Shown: positions 30,145-43,079, counted from the stretch's first letter. The stretch: DNA of 64,000 nucleotides from Ryuthela nishihirai (GCA_038380435.1 JAWZYU010000005.1:39702001-39766000); one strand, 5' to 3'. A program made the numbers and translations. Notes: a model not told the origin generated them from the sequence alone.

Positions 30145-30462
30145 ATGAGCGCAACTATTCAATGTACCAAATGTGGGAAATCTATTCTCAAATCCAGTAT
30201 GAACCGTCATGTGAAAACTGCATGCACTTCTCGCACATTTGAAAAATGCGAATTTTGCAATTCCAGCTTTAACAGAAAAGACAATTACAATCATCATCTG
30301 AGTCAATACCAAATAAATAAAAGCAGTACTTTTCGGAAAACGTTTCGCACATATAAAATTGATAACATAAATGTCAGAGAAGACATAAAATGTTTCCTGG
30401 AGAAAAATAACAATAAATGGAAATATATAATTAAGAATAAACTCAGTCAGCCTCTAAAAGTT

Positions 30463-30846
30463 GGGGCGGGGGTGGCTCAGTCGGTAGCGCGCCAGGCTCG
30501 TAATCTGTAGTTCCCAGGTTCGAGACCCAGCTGGGTCAGCGTTGAGATTTATCTCCGCAAAAATTCCCCGCCCTTCCCACGGTCAGTAGGGGACACCGAT
30601 GGACTTGGAAAGGCCGCCGTCCGTCGGATGGGACGTTAAGCCGTGGCCCCGTGTGCGAGAGAGCCATACCCTGTGCACGTTAAAGAACACGCTGGATGGC
30701 CTTGACGGGAGGCTACCATCTGTCTCCTAACAGCTGTTCCAGTGGGTCCCCTCCCCCAACCTTCTCTGAGCCTTCGGGGTCCATGTGACCTGGCCATTTA
30801 GCCCATGGTGTGCAAAAAAGTGCCGCTCAGAGGTAAAACAACCCAA
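30463..30846 (+). repeat. SINE-A inserted in the polymerase relic
   Basis: Full-length SINE-A from 'ggggcgggggtggctcagtcgg' to 'aaaacaaccca', flanked by a perfect 11-bp target duplication CTCTAAAAGTT (30452-30462 and 30847-30857). Very similar to the copy at 4969-5359, so both are relatively young. Confidence 0.93.
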
Positions 30847-31208
30847 CTCTAAAAGTTAGATTCATATTACAAATAAAATTTAAAAAGCAGACGGATCCTG
30901 AAGGACAGAAAGAAATATGTGCACATTTTTCGACATGTAACGAAATAATCAGTTTGCCTACCTATCTCAATGAATTACTAAAAAATGCTTATGAGAAAAT
31001 TGATAACGACTTTGAAAATTTTATACAAAAGGGAAGTGGATGGGTGTTTGAGAAAATAATTTCTATGGAAATTCCAATGTCTCAGTATAATGCAGTTGGA
31101 GCATCTGCTTTCGTAAATTTATCAGAACATTTGAAATCTACAAAAGGAATAGTGAATGTTAAAAACTACGACAACAAATGTTTCTTGTGGTCAATATTAT
31201 CAGCTCTA

Positions 31209-31403
31209 TAAAAAAAAAATAAATACCCCCTCAAGCAGCTGCTTGCCACAGAGGTCTGACAGGAGCCTGTCAGTTTATATGCCATAGTAGAAGATCTGTG
31301 AGGATGGCAGGACCTCAGCAGAAAAACGACACAAACAGCCATGCCTTATCCGGGGCTCGAACCCAGGTCCCGTAGATCAGTAGCCAAGCGCGTTAACCAC
31401 TCG
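31209..31403 (-). repeat. SINE-B inserted in the polymerase relic
   Basis: Reverse SINE-B with an ATTT-type tail at 31209-31225 and a tRNA-like head ending 'gcgcgttaaccactcg'. A short duplication GCTCTA (31203-31208 and 31404-31409) flanks it. The polymerase reading frame resumes after it. Confidence 0.88.
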
Positions 31404-32121
31404 GCTCTACATCCTGCTAAAAACAATCCGCAACGTGTGGAAAAATATAAAATATTTGAAAACGTCTTAGACACATCTTCATTGACTTAGCCAGTAACCC
31501 TCGATCAAACCCCGAAGTTCGAGGCTTAATAATCTTTCTATAAATGTTTTTAATGCTAAGAAAGATGGTTTGCATACGTTATATATATCACAGAATCCTG
31601 TTAAAGAACCCATACAACTTTTACTTTTAAGAGACAGCAGTAATTCCAACTATTGTTGGATTAAAAATATTAGTAGGGTTACAGCATACCTTTCAAGACA
31701 TAATGGTATATCCTATCCGTGCCTATGCTGTCTTCATAATATCACTCGCGACGATTTATTAAAGAATCACGTAGATATTTGCAAATCAAACACTTTACAA
31801 ACTATCAAGTTTCCCGAAGCGAATAGTATGAAATTCCATACAACTAAAAACGGTTTGAACCACCCATATGTGATTTATGCAGACTTCGAATGCTTTTCGA
31901 AATGTAGAAGAATTGAGAATAATCCATGTAGGGTGCGAACTAAGTATTTAGTACCATCAGGATTTGCATATATTATATAGTTGGACCGGAAGGTAAACTG
32001 ATCGAAACCAGAATGTACAGAGGGAAAAATGTAACAGAGCAATTTTTGAATGAAATGATCGAAGCCAAAACTTTCATCAATGATTTGAAGAAAAGAAATG
32101 TTAAGATGGCTGATTTTGATT

Positions 32122-32321
32122 GGCAAATTTTTACTGGAGCAAAATATTGTAATATTTGTGGGAAAATTCTAGGAACTGATAGACTAAGGGACCACGATCA
32201 CTTAACTGGAAAATACAGAGGGGCAAATTTTTACTGGAGCAAAATATTGTAATATTTGTGGGAAAATTCTAGGAACTGATAGAGTAAGGGACCACGATCA
32301 CTTAACTGGAAAATACAGAGG
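32122..32321 (+). repeat. 100-bp tandem duplication
   Basis: 32122-32221 is repeated at 32222-32321 with about one mismatch. It covers the CNICGK...DHDHLTGKYRG zinc-binding block of the polymerase relic. Since 100 is not a multiple of three, it also shifts the frame. Confidence 0.93.
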
Positions 32322-34444
32322 TGCTATTCACAACAAATGTAATCTTCAATACAAATTTCAACTTGAAATACCAGTGTTTCATAATCTCAAAGGATTTGAC
32401 GGCCACATTATAGTAAGAGATTTGTGGAAATTTAAAGATAAGAAGAAAATTTCTTGTATTCCACAAACTACAGAAAAATATATATGCATTAAATTCGGTC
32501 AAATTAAATTTATTGATTCATTCATGTTCCTCAGTTCTTCACTGGATTCACTGTCGAAAGAAAAATTCACTGTGGAAAATTTCTACATCCTAAGTCAATA
32601 CTATAGACAACATAATCTGAATGACTCACAGAAAGAACATTTGAAAAGCAAAGGAAGTTTTCCGTATGAGTACTTGCAACAGAGTGCTCAGTTTTTACAA
32701 ACGTCACTTCCATCCAAAGAGAATTTTCAAAACAATGAACAATACGAAAGATTCCATTGCTACCTTCGGGGAATATCACGATCTGTATATGATCACTGAT
32801 GTATTACTTCTAGGAGATATATTTGAAACTACAGAAATTCGTGTATGAATAACTACCAACTCGATCCTTGTCATTATTTTAACTCTCCTGGCTTATCCTA
32901 TGCTGCCTGTTAAAAAATGACAGAAATTGAGCTGGAACTTATAAAAGGTGATATGTAGTTTTTCGTAGAAAGAGCTCTGCGAGGAGGAATATCTTTAGTG
33001 TCTAAGAGGTTTGCACAGGCCAACAATCCTTTAGTCGATATTGTGGTCTCCATATGAGAGAAATAAACCACAAAACTATATCATGTACTTTGATGCAAAC
33101 AATTTATATGGCTGGGCAATGTCTCAACCTCTTCCAACTGGTAATTTCAAATGGGTAAATAATATGGACCTGTTTAATATTCCAGACGACAACAAAAAGG
33201 GTTATTTCTTCGAAGTTGATCTAGAATATCCGGCACATCTACACGATTTACACAATGATTTCCCCTTGGCTCCTGAAAAATTGAAACTCTCTAATAGTAA
33301 TGTGTCATTCTTGATTCCAAATCTGTTCGACAAGCAAAATTATGTCGTTCATTATAGGTTACTTAAACTTTATGTGGAACTTCGATTGAGGGTGAAACAG
33401 GTGCATAGAATCTTGGAATTTGATCAAAAACCATGGCTGAAACCTTACATAGATTTTAATACAACAAAACGAATTAATGCCATAAATAATCTTGAAAAAG
33501 ACATTTTCCAATTGATGAACAATGCTATATATGGCAAATGTTTTGAAAATAAGAGAAAGAGAATAAAATGCCACATTGTGAATACTGAAGAAAAGCTTAA
33601 AAAATTAATTGCAAATCCTAGGTACGTTTCTTGTGTTAAACTTGAAGAAAATTTCGTAATTCTCCATGTGAAAAAGAAAAATATTATATTAGATAAACCA
33701 TATTACATTGGTGTAACGATTTTGGAGTTGAGTAAATTTCACATGTATAATTTCTTCTACAATTTTCTGAAACCAAAATTTAATGCAGAATTGTCATTTA
33801 CCGATACTGATTCCTTCTGTGTCGATATCCAGACAGATGACATATATGAGAAATTTAACTCAAGACTACTTTGATATCTCAAATTACCCCACAAACCATG
33901 CATTATACAGTGAATCAAATAAATGGTTCCAGGAAAATTTAAAGACGAATTAAAGGGTCTTCCAATCAAAGAGGTTGTTGCGTTACGTCCAAAACTGCAT
34001 TCTATAGATGCTCCAATTCCCAAAAAAGCAGCTAACGGAGTAAGAAATGAATTTAGTCACGAAGATTATCGGCAATGTCTATTTGATGGAAAAATCGTAT
34101 ATACGCAACAAACGGAATTTCTATCGGAACAACATGATATATGTATACCAAATTAAAAAAATTGCTTTATCCCAAGAATACACAAAACGACATGTCATCA
34201 ATGGAACTTATTCTTATGCTTTTGGAAACTATCGAATATCAGATATGTATAGTAAAGTAGGAAATACCATTTACAAAACATTGAACTGAAAACAAATGTA
34301 AAAAAAAATACTAATAAATCATTTTGAAAACTGTACCAATTTGTAATTCTTTAGAAATGCTCCCCCGAGAACGTCATTTTATCGGTTGATTTTGTCATAA
34401 GTTTCAAACAAATTTCTCAAAACTATCTGGCTTTGTCGAATTCT

Positions 34445-34890
34445 CCGATTTACCTGGGTTTTACAACCGAATAATCCAGTGAAGTAAATGATAACCCAAC
34501 AAACCACATCGTTTTTTTATCTCTTTCACACACACTTCATTTTTCTAAAAATTAGTTAAAATCTCGTCTGCCCGAAAAACTTAAATTACTTTTTTTCACA
34601 TGAAACACCCCGGTTTTTTTCTGATTTTCACACATATTTTCACAAAAAACAACACCGATTTACATGGGTTTTTACAACCGAATAATCCACTTAAGTGTAC
34701 GATAACTCAACAAACCACATCATTTTTATCTCATATACACACACCTCATTTCAAACTAATCCATTTAAACTAATTCACAAATTAGTTTACATCTCATCGT
34801 TAAAAAAAAACTTAAACTAGTTTTTCACATGCTAAAATCACCCCCATTTTTTCTAATTTTCACACATATTTTCACAAAAAACTACAAGAA
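34445..34890 (+). repeat. Two-unit tandem repeat of about 210-235 bp
   Basis: Unit 1 starts at 34445 ('ccgatttac...gggttttacaaccgaataatcca') and unit 2 at 34655 with the same opening. Both end in 'ttttcacacatattttcacaaaaaac'. Divergence between units is moderate. It begins about 150 bp after the last polymerase block. Confidence 0.8.
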
Positions 34891-34974
34891 ACATACTTTT
34901 TACCTCATCCCCCATAACTTTTCCCATGGTTTTTCACAGAATTCTCTGGACCCATTTACTGGCCCAGAACTCTC

Positions 34975-35105
34975 ATTTATGCTACTACTCTCCCATCAGT
35001 GCTATCTAGCATGTTCTTTAATATGCAATTCCTGCACACTGAGGCACGGCCTACCCAGGCCCATTGGTGTTCCCTTTCTGGTCGACCCAAAAAGAAATTT
35101 TAATT
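34975..35105 (-). repeat. Old SINE-A remnant
   Basis: 'gctatctagcatgttctttaatatgc' and 'ggcccattggtgttccctttctg' correspond to the SINE-A body in reverse. Highly diverged, with tail and head lost. Confidence 0.6.
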
Positions 35106-38001
35106 TATCTATAAAAACAAATAAATTGCATCTCCCTTTCCCCACAAAGGGTAAGGGTTAAAAATCATAAATTGAAATTCGAACAACTTACTTATAACAG
35201 TCCTGGGAAAATTACGGCTAACTATTTCTTTTTGTCCGGCCCCAGAATTGCTGATGACAAATTAATAAATTTTGCAAAAGAGAAAAAGAACGTATGTAGG
35301 ACAAGAAGTCCAACTTCGACGAAGCAAATTCTCGTTAAAATAATTAATTTTAATAAAATTATATGGTTAATATTTTTTTACACTGGTTATATCATACGTT
35401 ATTTATTATATATTTCTTTGGTAGTCGTATAACTTATAAAAATATACAATTTAATGCAAAAGTGTAACTGATAATAAATTAAAGATCATAATCAAACCTA
35501 TTCAAATTCTCGATTTTCAACAATATTCGTTCAGTATTTAAAAAAAACAAGGAAGCTGAAATGTTTAAAAATAAATTATTTTTTATAAATATTATTAATG
35601 ATTGCGTAATGATTATTTTAATATAAGGCAAACTTTTAAAATGCATATTTTATTAAATGGTTTGCAACAATCCTTGTTATGTTAGTTTCAATTAATTTTT
35701 CAGGTAAATTCTTCTGACGCATGTTTAATCTTTAAAAGTCTAAATTATTGTCTCTAGAGTTCATTTGAACAATCTGCAGATGCAGAAAATCAATAAAACC
35801 ACATGTCTAACACTGCGATGAACTGACAGGCCATCTTTTAATACACTTATAGTCCCTTAATACCTTTAATAAGAAACGAAGAGGAAAATAACTTTTAGGT
35901 TCTGTAGCTAGTCGATATCTCAGATTTATCAATTTAGAACGGTTTCTTAAAATTAACGCATTATTGCCGCAAAACACGTTATGTTTAGAGAGGAAATCTC
36001 TCATTCTAAATGATCAAACAATTCAAATGTTTGCTAAAATATTTGGTTTTGAATTTGTTTTACTGTGTTGTTATTGTTCTCTATGCCATATATGTAATTG
36101 TATGCATTTGAAATAATATTTTATTAAAGATAAACAAAAGTACATTTAAGGGCTTTGTGTTCATTCTTTCAATTGCTGGTTAATCTGCTGGGCAGTCAAA
36201 TTAGCCCAACGTAAAACTCGGTGGTTTTGTCTTCAGATGAGGAGAAAATCTATATGATGGCATAAAATTAACAGTTGAAATTGACATCAATATCGACAAC
36301 AAATGAGTGAAGATTTAAAATTGTAAATTAGAAAACTTTCAATATATACAAGTGAAATTTTTGGTATTCGCACATATCACTGAAAAAAAAAAACGCCATG
36401 GGAGAAAAAAGCGACCTCACTTAACGTTTAATTTAAACCAATAAAAATAAGTTCGAAAACTTTGTAATCGAATCGTCCATTACGTCTTCGTGGGTAAGTG
36501 AAGATTGTCTGCTGCAGGGATGACGACCGAACACACAGTTGTAGATTTCACACCGATAAAGATGAGATCGGATGCTTTTAGGTGGTATTTTCCTGAGATG
36601 AATTAGGTTATAATTTTTCAAACTCTAATATGGTCCCGTTTGACATTATCCACACACCTCATTGTAAATCTGTCCCTTTTTCGAAAGTTTCTAAGAATTT
36701 GAAATGTTTGTTTTCGCAGCAAAATAAATTGTTTTCCATTAGCATTTTAGAAAATCTAAAAATATGAAATCTGTACACTTCTTTCGGCGGATTCTGCACA
36801 CATCAAGTCGACCATCAAGCATAGAAAGAAGTCACGCACGACCCAAGTCAAGCATAGAAACCATCACCAACCATTGCCGTGAATTGAAAGCAGATTATTC
36901 TCTGACGAAGGTGGCAGCAATTTGCATTATTTCCTTCGAAACTAAAAGGATTAAAGTATTAAGTAATAAGAGTAGCTAAAGACATCTGAGTTTTAAAGAG
37001 GATTAAGTGCACTAGATATAATCATAAGAAAGTGGCTTACGTTTCCATACCCCCCTAATTGGTAGCAAAAGAAAGGCAGTGGCAGAAAGCGCCGCAGCAA
37101 ACTTCTTCTAGACACAAGTCACCTTTAGATTAAATGAAAACTTATGAGTGTGACGGAAACATTCAGCGCAAACGAAAACAGAGAGCAGGAAATTTAACGT
37201 GAAGACATTCGAATCTTCCTTCGCTACGTTACATAAAATTTGCCACGCAGACGCGAGGAGCTTCGCTGGAAATGATTTGAATGAACAGAAGAACAAATAT
37301 TGACCGAGGAAGAGTAAAAGCAACGAGAGCGGCGCAGGGAGTAGAGGTAAAGAGAGCAAGCATTGACGCAAGCGAAGATGTGTCGCAGTCCAAGTGACTC
37401 GGGTTCAGCAGGGAGATTCCCCTGTTCAGCTTGAAGCAGAGTTGTATAAAGAAGCCGGGATTGCTCACAAAAGAAAAAAAATGCAATGTACACAGAATGA
37501 AAATATCATCTTGAAGGAAAGGAGAAAAGACCAACGAGGAAAAAGTTCGTCCAAACTGTTCCATTTTGATTTTATATCTCACCAATTAAGAATATTCCTT
37601 ATTTAATAGACGCTTTGCATGAATGTGTCAGATAAAGTTAGTAAAAATGTCAGAATGTTGAGGACACAATGCGCTTGACACAAAAATGCTCGACACAATC
37701 TGTTTCTTCTGTATTGTCTTCGGACAGCATTTGTAGAAGAACATCGAACACAAAGATCCAAGAAACGAAACTAAAATCTGCTTCATCTTTTTTTGTATGT
37801 CTGGTTCACGCGGCTCAAGATTATTTCTTTACTTGCAACTGAAAATTAATCTCCACTAATATGTTTAAATTTCGAAAAACCTATAGGTGAGGCAATAATT
37901 TTCTCCTTTAAGATCATTTGCTAATTACACCATTAAAATGAATACGAAAGAAATAAAATTATGTTCCTAGAAATTAAGCAAATGATCTCTGCTGTTTTAA
38001 A
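35106..38001. other. AT-rich DNA with a GC-richer island at 37080-37480
   Basis: No gene is recognised. The 37080-37480 segment is noticeably less AT-rich than its surroundings, with several CG dinucleotides and a TATAAAG at about 37445 on the plus strand, but no convincing open frame or splice pair. It might be a non-coding first exon or promoter-like region; that is speculation. Confidence 0.35.
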
Positions 38002-38075
38002 AAACCACCCTTCCGCCTTCCGGACCCGAACTCTGGATCTTCTAGTTGCACGCCAGTTCCTCTACCATTTCAGGC
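38002..38075 (-). repeat. tRNA-like SINE head remnant
   Basis: Read on the minus strand: 'gaaatggtagaggaactgg' (A-box-like) and 'agttcgggtccgg' (B-box-like) at tRNA-like spacing. The arms do not pair well, so it is not a functional tRNA. Confidence 0.45.
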
Positions 38076-39619
38076 TAAGGCGGGGACAAATTCACACTTC
38101 CTTAAGAAAGGTTGTGATGGACATTGCAAGTAATATACTTTCGGTTATTCAGATGCTCAGCATCGAAGCTCTGGATGGAAATAACCTCACCGCAGTAAGC
38201 TTGGCAACTTAATTTTTTTTTCACACTTGCTTCATTACTACAAATGAATACCACTGTAGTGAGCTTCATTTCCTTCCTGTTAAATTACGCTATTTTTACT
38301 TATTATCTAACAAAAGAATTCATATCGGAGAATTTTTTAATGAATAGGAAGGAAATAATGACCATTAACATTTCAAAGTTATTAAGTTATTGCGAATTGT
38401 CGTATTTGGTTTACAAACAATTTTTACGAGAAGCAATACTGCTCTGAAATGGACTTTATTATAAAAGAAGATGCCACTTCCTCAGTCCTCAAATTTGATC
38501 CGAGTAACTCCTAACCGAAATAATCGGAGGTCGACATGCCCATTTAATGTAGTAAAGTGCGTGCATTGCTAATCAACTTGGTTTATATGCAATTTAAATA
38601 ACTCTTTCCGCAGAGCTCCTCACGTCAGGTGAAGGAGCTCTCAGAAAGTGTTATTTAAATAATAATATATTCTTCAGGGTATTAACACGGAAAGAATATT
38701 TCGTGATATTCACTAATCCAACAGAAAGTCGTGGATTCCCTGTCGCGACGCAAAATTCGATCGCAATGGCTTTCTCTTTGGCGCGAGGTGAGTTGGTAAT
38801 TTTAATTTTGGCTCGTCAGGTGAATGAGAATTCGAATTTCATATCGAGACCAAAATTTCTTGATAAACACTGAAGTGAAGAACTCCAAATTGTAAATGAA
38901 AAGAAAAGCCAACAGTGGCCTTAAATCAAGGAAGTAGATTCCTTGCAAGTGCTGCCATCTATAGGTTTCTACAAATAAGACGCGATTTCATTCATGTTTA
39001 TCAGCAGAACGATGATTTTGCAGTATGAGATAAAGCGAGGTGCCTGAAGGCGTTTTCGTTCGCCCTTTGGTAAGCTCTGGGTCGCTTGAGTCAAGATTTG
39101 ATGGTAAAAAAAAACCGTAAACTAGCCCGCAAGACAACTACTAGGATGAAAGTAAGCACGTGATATGAAAATGTTTGAGCACGTCCGAAATAATGCAATT
39201 TAATAAGCATTAAAGAAGTATTGTAAGAAAGCAGAAGCACAGTAGACAACAAGACGTAATGAAATGCAGTTAAAAAATATGCGTAAGCATGAAGCAAAAA
39301 AACACATTAGCATGGTTTTTTTAATACCACTTGCATTGGAAATTGCCGAAATTTTTTTAAGTGTTTTTCGTAACTGATCATCTAGTTTAACTGATGAAAA
39401 TATTATCGTCAAGTGTAATGTCTAAATTTAAATTCGAAATGAACGAAATACTTTTCACTAACTATAGGGTTTAGACATATTTAGATGAGATATATAGGAA
39501 GAGAGTTTGCTAAATTCAGCAGCAGAGTTTACTCTGATAAAATATTTATTCTTGAAACAAAGGAACTACAGTATTTTTCAGTTTACATGCTACAGCAAAG
39601 GTTCACTTTTTGTCCCAAT
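38076..39619. other. AT-rich DNA, no gene recognised
   Basis: Only short random frames. No known repeat family. Confidence 0.4.
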
Positions 39620-39785
39620 GTGAAAACACACTTTTTTTCACAGGTGGACAAGTGAACAATTTGTATTTTACTCTGGAACAATCACAACATATATGACAGA
39701 ACAAATGATCCTTCCAGACCCGGAACAAGATCCCGGTAGTATCACTGCGAACTAAACCGATACCACTGAACCACCGAGGGATCAA
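39620..39785 (-). repeat. tRNA-Gly-derived SINE-like sequence
   Basis: On the minus strand the head reads 'ccctcggtggttcagtggtatc', identical over 'tcggtggttcagtggta' to the D-arm of animal tRNA-Gly. A B-box-like 'tgttccgggtctgg' follows about 40 bases later, then an unrelated body. The acceptor and anticodon stems do not form, so this is a SINE-like derivative rather than a tRNA gene. Confidence 0.6.
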
Positions 39786-39924
39786 TGGAACTCAGTTAAA
39801 GAAAGATTCTTAAATATTATTTCAAAAGAGAGTAATGGATGGCGCTACGTGTGTTGCCTACAACTCAAGAGGGACTTCCTCTCCATGGTGCCAACTTAAA
39901 ATTATATTACAGTAGGGTCCCAAA
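39786..39924. other. Short spacer
   Basis: Nothing recognised. Confidence 0.3.
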
Positions 39925-40539
39925 GGTCTGTAATTGGTAGCTAGGTAGTCACTGGAAGTAGAGCTATGCACCAATCCCCTGTGATGATGCATAGAACAGG
40001 ACAGGCCTAGAACCTATTGTCTTACCCCGACTTCTCGTGGTGCAGGCCGTTAGTACCTTTCAAGAGAAATACTTTCTTGTGGAAGTGAACGGAATGGGAG
40101 GGCTGCCAGATTAGTATGGCCTAATGATCTGCACAATTATGGCTACGTTTCTTTTTTTTTCTACTCTGCTGAGGAGTAGTCAACCGCACAGAGTTCTGGT
40201 GCTGCCCATAAAAACCTACTGAACAGGACTGAAATAAGGCTCTGAGCTTGATTATGGATCCTGAATTTGTTGCACTTGTGGGCTTCTGTGAAGAGAAAAT
40301 CTTCTGCAGTGTTTTCTGTATGATTGTGGGTTGACAGCCCCAAGTGAATAGATTCACAGGATATGTTTTATCAGCTAATGGATAATCCTAAGCAGAGGTC
40401 ATCGCAGGCACATGAACTCTTGCTTCTACTGGCAACGTCAAATTCTACATTGGAGGAAGTCTTCCAGTGTATATTGACTGTCGGCATTCCCTCAGTCAAT
40501 AAACGTATTTCTTCAAACAACCCACTAATCATTTTCTCC

Positions 40540-41215
40540 TCATAGGAAGTTGGAATATGACGACTCTGCACAGAGCTTATTCGCTTGATGTCCTCACACA
40601 AGAATTCCACCGTTAAAATTTAGATATTCTCGGCTTGCAAGAGACCAGATGGATAGATAAAGGTCAGATTCTTAAAAATAATCTCAAATTTCTCTTTTCA
40701 GGGAGGAATGATAATAAGCATCACCAAGGCGTGGGTCTTCTTCTTCTCAGCAGACACGCTAGTGATGCTCTTCTAGGATATGAGTGCATTAATGAAAGGT
40801 TTCTTACAGCTAAATTCAGATAACCATTAAAGACTTGAATGTTATGTACTGTTATGCCCCCTCTGAAGATACAGATGAAGATGAGAAGGACAGGTTTTAC
40901 GGATAACTTCAGGATATTTTGAATTCTGTCAACAAAGGAGATATTACCCTTGTTTTAGGTGACTTCAATGCCAAAGTTGGTACTGACTCTGACCTTTGGG
41001 GAGGGGTAATAGGGCCTTTTGGTATTGGTAGCGGCAATGGACAACGTCTTCTACAGATAACTGAACTCAATGGTTTCAGAATAACTAACACTTATTACAA
41101 ACACCGCGACATACATAAGTACACATGGGATTCACCAGCTGGGCTGCATAAGAATATGATTGATTATATATTAATTAACAGCAAATGGGCTAGTTCTGTT
41201 AGCCAGGTCATATAG
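40540..41215 (+). pseudogene. LINE copy c endonuclease domain
   Basis: Blocks visible: LQETRWIDKGQILKNNLKFL near 40630, LLLSRHASDALLGYECINER near 40740, KGDITLVLGDFNAKVGTDSD from about 40934, and HKNMIDYILINSKWASS near 41150. These include the catalytic E (QETRW) and the DFNAKVG loop of APE endonucleases. The start codon region and several joints are frameshifted. Confidence 0.85.
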
Positions 41216-41653
41216 GGGAGCTGAAATTGGATCTGATCATTACCTTGGTAAAACTGCTTTGCAACTTAAACTTAAAAAGTGCTGTGCTAAGATTAAAAAA
41301 TTTACCTTTAATACTGAAGCTCTGAAAGACCCAGTTATAGCTAAAGCTTACCATGATAGGCTACTTAGTTATTATGACAGTCATGGTTTGCTTACTACTG
41401 AAGTTGAGAAAGAATGGGACCACTTTAAACAGGCTTTTTTTTTTTTAACTAACTGTACTCTTTTAAGGAAAAAAAAGAACAGAGGAGACAGAATTATTTG
41501 AGTGATAAGGCACTTGAGCTTATTTCAGAAAGAAGGAACTGCAGGAATGTCTTTAATTAGTAACCTACTAGTCCTAATAGAAAGCATCATAGAGAGCTTA
41601 AAAATAGTGTAAAGGATCAGTTAGCTCCTGATAAGAATCTTTAGCTTGATGAC

Positions 41654-43079
41654 TTGGCTGATAAAGCCAAGGAAGCAGTTAGACAGCACAACAACAGAGA
41701 GCTGTACCAGACAGTTAATGTTTTGTATTATAGAAAAAGGGCAGATATACAGGGATTGAAGGATAAACAAGGTAAGATTATAGAAGGTGAAGATTCAGTC
41801 ATGGCTAGGTGGTCTGAGCATTTCAGTGATGTTCTAAACAATGTGGTTAGTTCTACTCCCATTGTTTCTAATGATGTTAGATCCATTACTGGTTTTAACG
41901 TTGAACCTATAACACAGTCTGAAGTTATTTTGGATATTTCTAAACTTAAACTTCATAAATCCCCATGGGTAGATGAAATTACTACTGAAACGCTTAGAGC
42001 TGGGAATGTTTCGATTACCACTTTAATGACTGAAATTTTGAATATCTTTCATGATAAAGGTATAGTTCCTAAGGATTTTACCAGAGCTATTATTATCCCT
42101 ATTTTCAAAAAAGGTGATCACAGTACAGTTCTTGTGATAACTATAGGGGTATCAGCCTATCTATGTTCCAGGGAAAGTTCTTTGCATGATTGTGCTTAAT
42201 AGAATTAAGAATCTGGTTGACGGCAATTGCGTGATGAGCAATGTGGATTCAGAAGTGGTAGGGGATGTGTGGATCAGATATTTTAACTTTGGCAGATTCT
42301 TGAGAAATGTTTAAAGTTTCAGAAACCTCTGGTTGCTAGATTTGTTGATTTCAAAAAGGCATTCGACTCTGTTGATCGTCATAATTTGTGGTTGATTGTG
42401 TGATCGTATGGCATATCAGACAAGTTAGTTAACATAATGAAAGCTCCCTATAATAACACTGAGTCGTGTGTTAGAGTTGATAAGACTCGTAGCAATTGGT
42501 TTAACATTTCTTCTGATGTTCGACAACGGTGAATTTTGTCTCCTTTTCTCTCTAATTTGGTTATTTATTATGCTATCGAAATTCTTTACAAGGGAAAGAT
42601 TTTAGCCTTAAATGGTCTGGAGATAGGAAAATGTCTGATTTAGATTATGCTGATGATGTAGCCCTTTTAGAACATGATGTTGATGAGATGAACTCTTTCA
42701 TTTGAGCTGTTGATGAGACTGGTAGTAGAGTAAAAAAATAACTAAAAACTATAAACTGAGAGAAAACTATAGTGATGAAATTGGTCAGACAGGCTGTGAT
42801 TCAGTTAATCTGAATGGTTGAATCTTGTCACAGTTTAATTATCTTGGGAGCTATGTAACAGATGCTGGTGATGTGCTGCATGAGATTAACAGACGAATAG
42901 AGATTGCTGCCGGGACTTTTAAGAATCTATGGAGAGTGTGGAGAAATAGGCGTATACACCTAAAGACCAAAATTAGACTGTATAATAGTTTGGTTCTTTC
43001 TAGGGTTAGTTATGGTAGGGAAACTTGCACACTTTGTAAACAAGATAACAGGAAACTAGATACTTTTGATTCTAAATGA
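41654..43079 (+). pseudogene. LINE copy c reverse transcriptase and C-terminus
   Basis: 41654-42199 reads ARWSEHFSDVLNNVVSSTPI, LKLHKSPWVDEITTETLRAG and DFTRAIIIPIFKKGD before a frameshift. Further on, 'QCGFRSGRGCVDQIF', 'FVDFKKAFDSVDRHNLW' and an intact YADDVAL catalytic motif (about 42640-42665) are readable across stops. 42825-43079 gives the C-terminal ...VSYGRETCTLCKQDNRKLDTF. Retains YADD, unlike copy a, but is otherwise broken. Confidence 0.85.

Larger units (their letters stand above)
30145..34289 (+). pseudogene. Maverick/Polinton- or adintovirus-like family B DNA polymerase relic
   Basis: Broken remains of a protein-primed-type DNA polymerase B gene. In order: a cysteine/histidine zinc-finger N-terminus (30145-30450), a GSGW-containing N-terminal block (30954-31211), an exonuclease segment with a DFE motif near 31880, a CxxC...HDH endonuclease-VII-like block near 32150-32320, and an 'HNLKGFD' exonuclease block near 32380. 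The polymerase palm follows with the DANNLYGW block near 33090, NNAIYGK near 33520 and TDTDS near 33800. A last readable block runs to 34289. It is interrupted by a SINE-A (30463-30846), a SINE-B (31209-31403), a 100-bp tandem duplication, frameshifts and stops. No capsid, integrase or protein-primer gene is seen beside it. It is an inactive, endogenous relic. Confidence 0.85.

Noticed and set aside
31226..31403. tRNA-Ser/Leu gene in the SINE-B heads
   Set aside because: The variable and acceptor parts are not tRNA-like, and the same head recurs in several dispersed copies with a SINE body.
39709..39785. Functional tRNA-Gly gene
   Set aside because: Only the D-arm and B-box are preserved; acceptor and anticodon stems do not pair.
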